From the NCBI GenBank assembly GCA_021739805.1, contig JAIPBB010000034.1, positions 1 to 22,727 of the forward strand: a stretch of DNA of 22,727 nt. The letters are read 5' to 3'. The DNA comes from Saprospiraceae bacterium. Lineage in GTDB: Bacteria > Bacteroidota > Bacteroidia > Bacteroidales > JAIPBB01. The notes under the pieces are model-generated. The model ran no database searches. It saw only the letters and a list, made by a program, of their open reading frames with translations, and was not told where the DNA came from. Both the position numbers and the translations under genes were made by a program. How positions within the stretch are numbered: position 1 is the stretch's first letter; every line of letters starts with the position of its first letter. This document shows, piece after piece, positions 16,244 through 22,727 of the stretch.

Positions 16244-18478
16244 ATGACAGTTTTAGATGTTGATGAGGAAAAAAAGGATATACTGAAAAGGTATAGGAAT
16301 CTTCTTAAAGTTTGCAGACCAAAAACAAATAAAGAAGACAAAAAGCTTATCAGGAAGGCTTTTCATATTGCAGCAGAAGCACATAAAGATATGAGACGCA
16401 AAAGTGGTGAACCATATATTATTCACCCACTTGAAGTTGCTTATATTGCTGTTGCAGAAATAGGACTTGGCACAACATCGGTGATATGTGCTTTACTTCA
16501 TGATGTTGTTGAAGACACAGATTATTCTTTAGCTGATATTGAAGACCTTTTTGGTAAAAAAGTAGCCCAGATAATTGATGGACTAACAAAAATTTCCGGC
16601 ATTTTCGACCATACTACTTCATCAATTCAAGCAGAAAACTTTAGGAAAATATTGCTAACTCTATCAGAAGATGTGCGGGTAATTTTAATAAAACTTGCCG
16701 ATCGTATGCACAATATGCGGACTTTAGATTCTATGACTGAAGAAAAGAAACTAAAAATTGCTTCAGAAACCGTTTATTTATACGCTCCACTTTCTCATCG
16801 TCTTGGCTTATATGCAATAAAAAGCGAATTAGAAGATTTGGCATTAAAATACACTGAGCCAGAGATTTTCAAAACTATCACACGAAAGATTATTGAAACA
16901 GAACTTGAAAGAAAGCGGTTTATATATAAATTTCTATTACCAATAAAGAAAGAACTTAACCAGCAAGGAATAAATTACAAGATAATCCACCGAACAAAAT
17001 CAGTTAATTCCATATGGAATAAAATGAAAAAGAAGGAAATTCCATTCGAGGAAGTTTATGACCTTTTTGCTATCAGAATTATAATTGAATCTCCATTAGA
17101 AAATGAAAAAGCTGATTGCTGGAAAGTTTATTCTATAGTAACAAACCATTATCATCCAAAACAAAACAGGCTTAGAGATTGGATTTCAATTCCTAAAGCA
17201 AATGGATATGAATCCTTACACACAACAGTCATGAGTCGAACCGGGAAATGGGTTGAAATTCAAATTCGCACTACCCGTATGGATGAAATTGCTGAAAAAG
17301 GTTATGCCGCACATTGGAAATACAAAAACGAAAATGATGCAGATAGTGGATTAGATGAGTGGTTATCTCGCATAAGTGAAATACTTCAAAGTCCAGAATC
17401 GGAAGATGCTCTTGATTTTCTTGATGATTTCAAGCTAAATTTATTTTCAGATGAAATTTTCGTTTTCACACCAAAAGGCGATTTAAAAACTCTTCCTGTT
17501 AAGGCAACAGTTTTAGATTTTGCATATAATATTCATTCCCAGGTGGGAAATAGTTCTATTGGAGCAAAAGTGAATCACAAACTAGTGCCTTTAAGCTATG
17601 TGTTAAAAAGTGGCGACCAAATTGAAATAATATCTTCTAAAAAACAAATACCTAAAGAAGAATGGCTTACTTATGCAACCACAGCCAGGGCTAAAACTCA
17701 AATAAAAAATGCATTAAAAGACCAAAAGAAAAAATATACAATCGAAGGAAAAGAAATATTAAAGGATTATTTTAAACAAATGAAAATCGAATTTACAAAT
17801 TCGAATATCAGAAGTTTTCAAACTTTTACTGATACTCCGGGTTTAACCGACTTTTACTATAAAATTGCAACCGGAATAATTGGAGTGAACGAATTAAAAG
17901 AATTTACACTATCGAATGAAAAAAGTAGCTGGTTGAATTATATTAAAAGACCATTTACAAAAGTTCCAAAAATATTAACTCCTGAAACATTGTCAATAAA
18001 TATTAGAGAACAACTAAAAAGCAAACCTGAAGAATTATTGCTTGGTAAAAACATTAAAGAAATTGATTATACAATTAGCAAATGCTGTAATGCAATTCCG
18101 GGTGATGATGTTATTGCGTTAAAAACTAAAGGACAAGGACTTGTTATACATCGAACTAATTGCCCAACGGCTATTCAAATCATGTCAACTCACGGGGGAG
18201 ACATTGTTAAAGCAAAATGGAAACAAAAAGAGTCAATTTCTTTCCTTACAGGAATTAAATTCAATGGAATTGACAGAATTGGGCTATTAAATGATATTTT
18301 AAATATAATATCTGATGAACTCACAATAAATATTCGCTCTATAAATATTGAAAGCAGCGAAAATATGACAGAAGGGATTGCTATGCTTTATGTTAATGAC
18401 ACAAAACATCTTCAAAATGTCATTGATAAATTGAAGAAAGTTAACGGAATTCAAAAAATTTCAAGATTAGATAATTAG
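16244..18478 (+). CDS. rsh: Bifunctional (p)ppGpp synthetase/hydrolase (RelA/SpoT family)
   Basis: Cytoplasmic enzyme that makes (p)ppGpp from ATP and GDP/GTP and degrades it, setting the stringent response. The N-terminal HD hydrolase has H61, HDVVED at 86-91 and LADRMHNMRT at 151-160, so hydrolysis looks intact. The synthetase domain has VYDLFAIR at 271-278, RLRD at 309-312 followed by PKANGYESLHTTV, and the catalytic glutamate E338 in VEIQIRT. RLRD fits the RxKD form of bifunctional enzymes, with a conservative K-to-R change, and not the ExDD of monofunctional RelA. Next come a TGS domain (~404-465), a helical region, a Cys-rich zinc-binding segment (CC 614-615, H636, C640) and a C-terminal ACT domain (~666-742). 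Length 744 is normal for the full-length family. A -7 box and a palindrome lie just upstream. Both activities are inferred from motifs only. Confidence 0.96.
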   Translation: MTVLDVDEEKKDILKRYRNLLKVCRPKTNKEDKKLIRKAFHIAAEAHKDMRRKSGEPYIIHPLEVAYIAVAEIGLGTTSVICALLHDVVEDTDYSLADIEDLFGKKVAQIIDGLTKISGIFDHTTSSIQAENFRKILLTLSEDVRVILIKLADRMHNMRTLDSMTEEKKLKIASETVYLYAPLSHRLGLYAIKSELEDLALKYTEPEIFKTITRKIIETELERKRFIYKFLLPIKKELNQQGINYKIIHRTKSVNSIWNKMKKKEIPFEEVYDLFAIRIIIESPLENEKADCWKVYSIVTNHYHPKQNRLRDWISIPKANGYESLHTTVMSRTGKWVEIQIRTTRMDEIAEKGYAAHWKYKNENDADSGLDEWLSRISEILQSPESEDALDFLDDFKLNLFSDEIFVFTPKGDLKTLPVKATVLDFAYNIHSQVGNSSIGAKVNHKLVPLSYVLKSGDQIEIISSKKQIPKEEWLTYATTARAKTQIKNALKDQKKKYTIEGKEILKDYFKQMKIEFTNSNIRSFQTFTDTPGLTDFYYKIATGIIGVNELKEFTLSNEKSSWLNYIKRPFTKVPKILTPETLSINIREQLKSKPEELLLGKNIKEIDYTISKCCNAIPGDDVIALKTKGQGLVIHRTNCPTAIQIMSTHGGDIVKAKWKQKESISFLTGIKFNGIDRIGLLNDILNIISDELTINIRSINIESSENMTEGIAMLYVNDTKHLQNVIDKLKKVNGIQKISRLDN

Positions 18479-18603
18479 ATTTAGTCTTTAATAAACGAAT
18501 TTAAAATAAATATTCTACTGTTATTTTAAAAAATTATTTAAATTTATACTAAATAGGAATAAGATTTTCTGTAATTTTATCGTCAAAATAAAAACAATAC
18601 AAA

Positions 18604-19068
18604 ATGAATAAGAACCAACCTGATAATTTTGATACAGTAAAAGCTGTTTTTACTAACTATTTAGAAATAAAAGGACATCGCAAAACTCCAGAAAGGTTTT
18701 CGATTCTTAAAGAAATTTATGCGAGTAGTGGTCATTTTGATATTGAAACATTGTATATTCGCATGAAAAATAATAAATATCGGGTTAGCAGAGCAACTTT
18801 GTATAACACAATTGATCTGCTACTTTCGTGTAGGCTTGTAATCAAACATCAATTTGGCAATAATAGTGCACAATTTGAGAAATCGTACAGATTCAAGCAG
18901 CATGACCATATTATTTGTTTAAATTGTGGAAAAGTAGAAGAATTTTGTGATCCGAGAATACAGGAGATTAAAAATTCAATAGAGAAACAATTTGGGATTA
19001 CAATTAGCCATCACTCTTTAACGTTTTATGCTAATTGTGTTGATAAATGCAATGAAGACGATGTTTAA
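18604..19068 (+). CDS. Fur-family transcriptional repressor (Fur/PerR/Zur type)
   Basis: A 154-residue cytoplasmic DNA-binding protein. The N-terminal winged helix covers ~10-90: GHRKTPERFSILKEI, then GHFDIETLY with H44, and the recognition helix VSRATLYNTIDLL at 61-73. The C-terminal dimerisation domain has the regulatory-metal motif HDH at 100-102 and two structural-zinc pairs, C105/C108 (CLNC) and C145/C149. The second pair is spaced CxxxC instead of the CxxxxC of E. coli Fur. Which signal it senses (iron, peroxide or zinc) cannot be told from sequence. It lies 125 bp after the alarmone gene and only 18 bp before purA, so transcription with purA is likely. Start ATG has an A-rich upstream and no Shine-Dalgarno, as usual in this phylum. 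Confidence 0.93.
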   Translation: MNKNQPDNFDTVKAVFTNYLEIKGHRKTPERFSILKEIYASSGHFDIETLYIRMKNNKYRVSRATLYNTIDLLLSCRLVIKHQFGNNSAQFEKSYRFKQHDHIICLNCGKVEEFCDPRIQEIKNSIEKQFGITISHHSLTFYANCVDKCNEDDV

Positions 19069-19086
19069 AAAAACAAAATATAATAA

Positions 19087-20382
19087 ATGAAAATTGATGT
19101 GTTACTAGGTCTTCAGTGGGGAGACGAAGGGAAAGGTAAAATTGTTGATGTATTATCACCAAGATATGATATTGTGGCTAGATTCCAGGGTGGACCAAAT
19201 GCAGGTCATACTTTAATATTTAATAATAAAAAGCATGTGTTGCACCTGATACCTTCAGGGATTTTTCATGAAAACACAGTTAACATCATAGGAAACGGTG
19301 TGATTCTTGACCCATTAATTTTTAAACGAGAAATTAAGGAATTAACTGATAAAAATATCAAAGCACAAAAAAACTTATTATTATCGAAAAAGACACATTT
19401 AATTCTACCAACTCACCGTTTGCTTGACGCTGCTTATGAATCATCAAAGGGCAAATTGAAAATTGGGTCAACATTAAAAGGAATAGGTCCCACATATACT
19501 GATAAAACAGCACGAACAGGTTTACGAATTGGAAATATATTCAACGAGAATTTCAAGGAAAAATACGATGAACTTCGAAATTCTCACCTTAAAATAATAG
19601 GCTTGTACGACTTTTCGATTAAAGACTATTTAATTGATGGACTTTCTCTTAATGATTATGAAGATCAATGGTTTGAATCATTAAACTTACTTAAAGAGTT
19701 CGACTGTATTGACAGTGAACAGTATATAAACGATGCTTTAAAGCAGGGGAAAAGTATTTTAGCTGAAGGTGCTCAAGGAACTTTACTCGACATTGATTAT
19801 GGCTCCTACCCTTTTGTGACATCTTCTAACACTATAACATCAGCTGTTTGTAGTGGTTTAGGAGTGGCTCCTAGCAAAATTGGAAAAGTTTTTGGAATTT
19901 TTAAAGCATACTGCACAAGAGTTGGAAGTGGTCCATTCCCAACAGAACAAGAAAATAGTGATGGTCAATTGATGCGTGATGAAGGTCGTGAATATGGTTC
20001 TACTACTGGCAGACCAAGAAGATGCGGATGGTTAGACATGCCCGCTCTAAAATATGCAATAATGCTTAATGGTGTGACTGACCTTATAATGAGTAAAGTT
20101 GATGTTCTTAGTCATTTTCAGGAAATATGTGTTTGCACCGAATATAATATAAATAATAAAGTGATAAACTATATTCCTTTTGAAATATCAGATGATAATC
20201 TTTCAACTATTTATAAAAAAATGAAAGGTTGGAACTGCGATATAACATCCATAAAAAGCACTTCTGAATTTCCTGATGAATTGAAACAGTATTACGATTT
20301 TATTCAAAATGAAACCGGTGTAAACATTTCAATAGTTTCAGTTGGACCGGATAGAAAACAAACAATAGAAATAAATAAATAA
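19087..20382 (+). CDS. purA: Adenylosuccinate synthetase
   Basis: Catalyses IMP + aspartate + GTP to adenylosuccinate + GDP + phosphate, the first committed step from IMP to AMP, in the cytoplasm. Family hallmarks are all present: GLQWGDEGKGK at 8-18 with catalytic D13, GGPNAGHTL at 35-43 with catalytic H41, GIGPTYTDK near 137-145, AEGAQGTLLDIDYG-YPFVT in the middle, STTGRPRRCGWLD from 305 (aspartate and IMP contacts) and the guanine-binding SKVDVL. Length 431 matches the ~430 of the family. It is 18 bp downstream of the Fur-family gene and 23 bp upstream of the PepSY-like gene. The ATP-to-AMP branch it feeds is a known target of (p)ppGpp inhibition in E. coli, which fits with the neighbouring alarmone enzyme. 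Confidence 0.98.
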   Translation: MKIDVLLGLQWGDEGKGKIVDVLSPRYDIVARFQGGPNAGHTLIFNNKKHVLHLIPSGIFHENTVNIIGNGVILDPLIFKREIKELTDKNIKAQKNLLLSKKTHLILPTHRLLDAAYESSKGKLKIGSTLKGIGPTYTDKTARTGLRIGNIFNENFKEKYDELRNSHLKIIGLYDFSIKDYLIDGLSLNDYEDQWFESLNLLKEFDCIDSEQYINDALKQGKSILAEGAQGTLLDIDYGSYPFVTSSNTITSAVCSGLGVAPSKIGKVFGIFKAYCTRVGSGPFPTEQENSDGQLMRDEGREYGSTTGRPRRCGWLDMPALKYAIMLNGVTDLIMSKVDVLSHFQEICVCTEYNINNKVINYIPFEISDDNLSTIYKKMKGWNCDITSIKSTSEFPDELKQYYDFIQNETGVNISIVSVGPDRKQTIEINK

Positions 20383-20405
20383 TTAAATAATTAAACATTT
20401 GAGTC

Positions 20406-21650
20406 ATGAAAATCAAATTAATCTTACTACTCTGCTTATTCTCTTTTAGTGTTTTAGGACAAACAATTCCAGAATCAAAAGTTCCTGAAACCGTAGTAAA
20501 AAACTTTAAAAGAAAACATTCACAAGCCCAAGATTTAAGCTGGGAGAAAAAAGAATATAATTATATAGTTTTTTATTCGATTAAGGAAAAACAAGGTGAA
20601 GCCGAATACAATAAAGATGGCGTTTTAATAATGGAAAAAAACAATGTTGACCCTTATGATTTAATGCCCTCTATACAAGACTATATTAAAGATAATTATA
20701 GAGGATACAAATACGAATATGCTGAATTAATTCAAAAAGGCAGAGAAAAATATTTTAGTGTATTTATATATCCAAAAAAGAGCAAAGACGAACCAATATT
20801 AACACAAGTTCGTTTTGCAGCAACAGGCAAATTTATTGAAGCTCTGGATGAAGATGGAAATAAAATTGAAGATGAATCAGATGAGGACGAAACTAAAACC
20901 GAAACAGTTAATAATAAGAAAAATGAAAGCCCAAAAGAAATTGATATAATTCCTGAATCTAAAGTAACGGAAATTGTTGTTACTACATTTCATAGAAGGC
21001 ACTCAAAAGCAACAAATGTTTATTGGCAAAAAAAGAGTTTTGATTTTTTGGTTAAATATAAAATAGATGGTCTCGATGGGCAAGCATTATATGACCGTGA
21101 TGGCACATTACTATCTCAAAGAGAAGATAAAAGCACTGAAAATATTCATCCTGTAATACAGAGATATCTTGACGAAAACTATGGCTCTTATATTGTTAAA
21201 AAAGTTGAATTTATTCAGGAAGGCAGAAAGGATAAATTTTATAGTGTTTTTATATATGATAAAAAAAGCAAGGAAGATAATCCACCAATAACCGAAGTTC
21301 AATTTACTGAAGGAGGAAGATATTTAACTGTTTACGAACCCGACCTTGAATATGAAGAAGGTGAGGACATTTGGGCTGATGAAGATTTTGCTGAACTTGC
21401 TGATGAAGAGTCTGAAAACCTTAAAGATGTTAAGGAACAAGAGATTTCAAAAAAAGAACTACCTTCGGTTGCATTAGACTATTTGAACGAAAATTTTGAT
21501 AAAGATTGGAATTGGAAAAAAATTATGATAGTAAATCATAAAAAATACGGAAATGCTTATTATGTCTTAATGAAAAGAGAGGGACAAAAATTAAGTGTTG
21601 AGCATTATTTCGACATCAACGGTGAACTTCTCGAAAGGAATGAACTGTAA
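20406..21650 (+). CDS. Secreted protein with tandem PepSY-like repeats (414 aa)
   Basis: Signal peptide at residues 1-19 (MKIKLILLLC, ending LGQ). Two ~127-residue copies follow, at 21-147 and 182-310. Each begins IPESKV, has F-R-HS-A in the first helix and W-KK before the first strand pair, then a second half with I-DY/RYL, Y-E-IQ-GR-K-FSVFIY-KKSK. A shorter third unit (~347-411) matches only a half copy. Helix-then-sheet halves like these resemble the PepSY-like putative beta-lactamase-inhibitor family (DUF2874/PF11396) common in Bacteroidota; this is an impression from pattern, not a search. The copies are joined by very acidic linkers (~148-178 and ~311-346). There is no T9SS sorting domain and no lipobox, so a periplasmic location is likely. 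It is 23 bp after purA and may be read through from it, but no functional tie is evident. Confidence 0.82.
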   Translation: MKIKLILLLCLFSFSVLGQTIPESKVPETVVKNFKRKHSQAQDLSWEKKEYNYIVFYSIKEKQGEAEYNKDGVLIMEKNNVDPYDLMPSIQDYIKDNYRGYKYEYAELIQKGREKYFSVFIYPKKSKDEPILTQVRFAATGKFIEALDEDGNKIEDESDEDETKTETVNNKKNESPKEIDIIPESKVTEIVVTTFHRRHSKATNVYWQKKSFDFLVKYKIDGLDGQALYDRDGTLLSQREDKSTENIHPVIQRYLDENYGSYIVKKVEFIQEGRKDKFYSVFIYDKKSKEDNPPITEVQFTEGGRYLTVYEPDLEYEEGEDIWADEDFAELADEESENLKDVKEQEISKKELPSVALDYLNENFDKDWNWKKIMIVNHKKYGNAYYVLMKREGQKLSVEHYFDINGELLERNEL

Positions 21651-21709
21651 GATAGATTTTAAAAAATGAGTAGTAAGGCAAACTACAGCTTCTATATCAT
21701 AATAAAAAG

Positions 21710-22591
21710 ATGAAAAATCTTTTATTAATAATTGCAATTTTTTTTTGCTTGCAAACTAAAGCTCAGCAAATGCTTGTTGATGCCGGATTGGATCATCATA
21801 TTTGTGTAGGATTTTATGGTTTAGATACTATACAACTTGGAGGCAACCCTACAGTTTCAGGAGGAATTCCTCCATATAAATATGAGTGGAGTTTCTATTA
21901 TAAACCATACTATTACGCTACTTTCGCTTCTGATATTTTAGATGATACAACAATAGCAAATCCAAAAATTATTAACCCTATATCCAGTAATGATGCTAAT
22001 CTACCTTATTTAAAGCTAAGTGTTATCGACTCTTTAGGGCATATTGCAAAAGACTCTATAAAGCTTACATTCTCAACATTTATTCATAATTTAGGTTTAC
22101 TAACATTCAATATAAATAATGGCGATTCAGTTCTGTTAAATTTTGGCTCCAATGTTAGCGGAGGCGTTGGAACATCTTCTTACTTATGGAGACCTAATCA
22201 TGGATTGAAAGATTCGACAAGTTTAATGTTTTGGGCAAAACCCGACAGCTCAATAGCCTATTATATTACTGTTACTGATTCTGTAGATTGCTATTCAGTG
22301 GGTGCTCCATATTATTATATTAATGTTTCAAATGTAGGAGTTACGGAATTTGATAAGGAAATCAATATTGATGTGTTTCCAAACCCTACCAATGACAGAG
22401 TTATAATTGATAACAACCAGAATTTAAAAATAAAGAAAATAACGCTATTTGATGCTTGCGGGAAAATAGTGCATATTTCCGAAAGTGAATTCTCAGAAAT
22501 TGATTTAAGTAATCTGAAAAATGCTTTGTATATTTTAAAGCTTGAAACGGAGAAAGGAATTATTCATCGAAAAATTCAAAAAGAACAATAA
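21710..22591 (+). CDS. T9SS-sorted secreted protein with PKD-like domains (293 aa)
   Basis: Signal peptide at residues 1-19 (MKNLLLIIAIFF, ending KAQ). Two PKD/Ig-like beta segments follow: ~22-125, with LGGNPTVSGGIPPYKYEWS typical of surface PKD-type repeats, and ~130-205, with SGGVGTSSYLWRP and YYITVTDS. The T9SS sorting domain covers ~218-293 (DVFPNPTNDRVII, then ITLFDACGKIV, then LYILKLETEKG). This sorting domain is much more divergent than those of the left-hand family, so the protein is not a recent copy of them. It starts 59 bp after the PepSY-like gene and has no clear promoter of its own. Role unknown; surface display or release is expected. Confidence 0.88.
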   Translation: MKNLLLIIAIFFCLQTKAQQMLVDAGLDHHICVGFYGLDTIQLGGNPTVSGGIPPYKYEWSFYYKPYYYATFASDILDDTTIANPKIINPISSNDANLPYLKLSVIDSLGHIAKDSIKLTFSTFIHNLGLLTFNINNGDSVLLNFGSNVSGGVGTSSYLWRPNHGLKDSTSLMFWAKPDSSIAYYITVTDSVDCYSVGAPYYYINVSNVGVTEFDKEINIDVFPNPTNDRVIIDNNQNLKIKKITLFDACGKIVHISESEFSEIDLSNLKNALYILKLETEKGIIHRKIQKEQ

Positions 22592-22727
22592 AGGTAATGT
22601 GTGCAAAAATGGTTGGTAGAAAATTAAAAATTAATTTGTAATATTCCGGCGTTAATCTGAAGAGGAAGCAAGCTCTGGTGGAGATCAACTTGTTAGCAAT
22701 AAGATTAATGCTTATACAGTAATATTG
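22592..22727. other. Right-edge intergenic sequence
   Basis: No gene start or terminator is seen. From about 22646 the base composition is less AT-rich than the rest of the intergenic DNA. An 8-bp direct repeat GTAATATT occurs at 22638-22645 and 22719-22726. One plus-strand frame is open from ~22657 to the edge but has no ATG. It may belong to a feature beyond the window. Confidence 0.4.

Noticed and set aside
18500..18530. 10-bp inverted repeat after the alarmone gene as a terminator
   Set aside because: The stem is entirely A/T and no clean T-tract follows; too weak to call.
21111..21302. Minus-strand ORF opposite the PepSY-like gene
   Set aside because: Antisense shadow; Phe/Ile-rich product from the complement of Lys/Glu codons.

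Overview
The window looks like low-GC chromosomal DNA from a member of the Bacteroidota, possibly of Bacteroidales type; genus cannot be told. Four signs agree. Several secreted proteins end in the conserved type A C-terminal sorting domain of the type IX secretion system (T9SS). Promoter -7 boxes fit TAnnTTTG and no Shine-Dalgarno sequences are evident. The secreted proteins are giant or repetitive and built from CARDB, GEVED, MAM-like and Ig-like beta domains. The (p)ppGpp synthetase/hydrolase has a Bacteroidota-like sequence. I see no tRNA, rRNA, CRISPR array, transposase or phage gene.

Left block, 1-15614, all on the minus strand: five related secreted-protein genes in tandem. In transcription order they are a 3356-residue mosaic protein (15614-5544), a 620-residue protein (5122-3260), a 218-residue protein (3079-2423), a 335-residue protein (2371-1364), and a gene that runs off the left edge (1141 to <1). 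They form a nested family. The 620-residue protein matches the last ~590 residues of the giant. The 335- and 218-residue proteins match only its last two CARDB domains, or one, plus the sorting domain. The edge gene matches the giant's N-terminus. Each has its own signal peptide. Three share a nearly identical 5' leader, so tandem duplication with loss of internal modules is the simplest history. All are probably exported through Sec and then T9SS to the cell surface or medium. None has a recognisable enzyme active site; adhesion, matrix or carbohydrate binding is plausible but is inference.

Boundary, 15615-16243: an AT-rich divergent intergenic region with a -7 box facing each way and a palindrome over the rightward one.

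Right block, 16244-22591, all on the plus strand: a bifunctional RelA/SpoT-type alarmone enzyme, a Fur-family zinc-dependent repressor, adenylosuccinate synthetase (purA), a secreted protein with tandem PepSY-like repeats, and a small T9SS-sorted protein with PKD-like domains. The Fur-family gene and purA are 18 bp apart, and purA and the PepSY-like gene 23 bp apart, so these may be co-transcribed. The alarmone enzyme and PurA are linked biochemically, since (p)ppGpp inhibits PurA in well-studied bacteria.

Non-coding signals: a clear intrinsic terminator after the giant gene, a complex inverted-repeat element between two of the paralogues, a tandem 15-mer that supplies the stop codon of one gene, and several hairpins in leaders. 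Nothing here is a clearly new biological system. The most unusual content is the nested paralogue family and its uncharacterised repeated modules.
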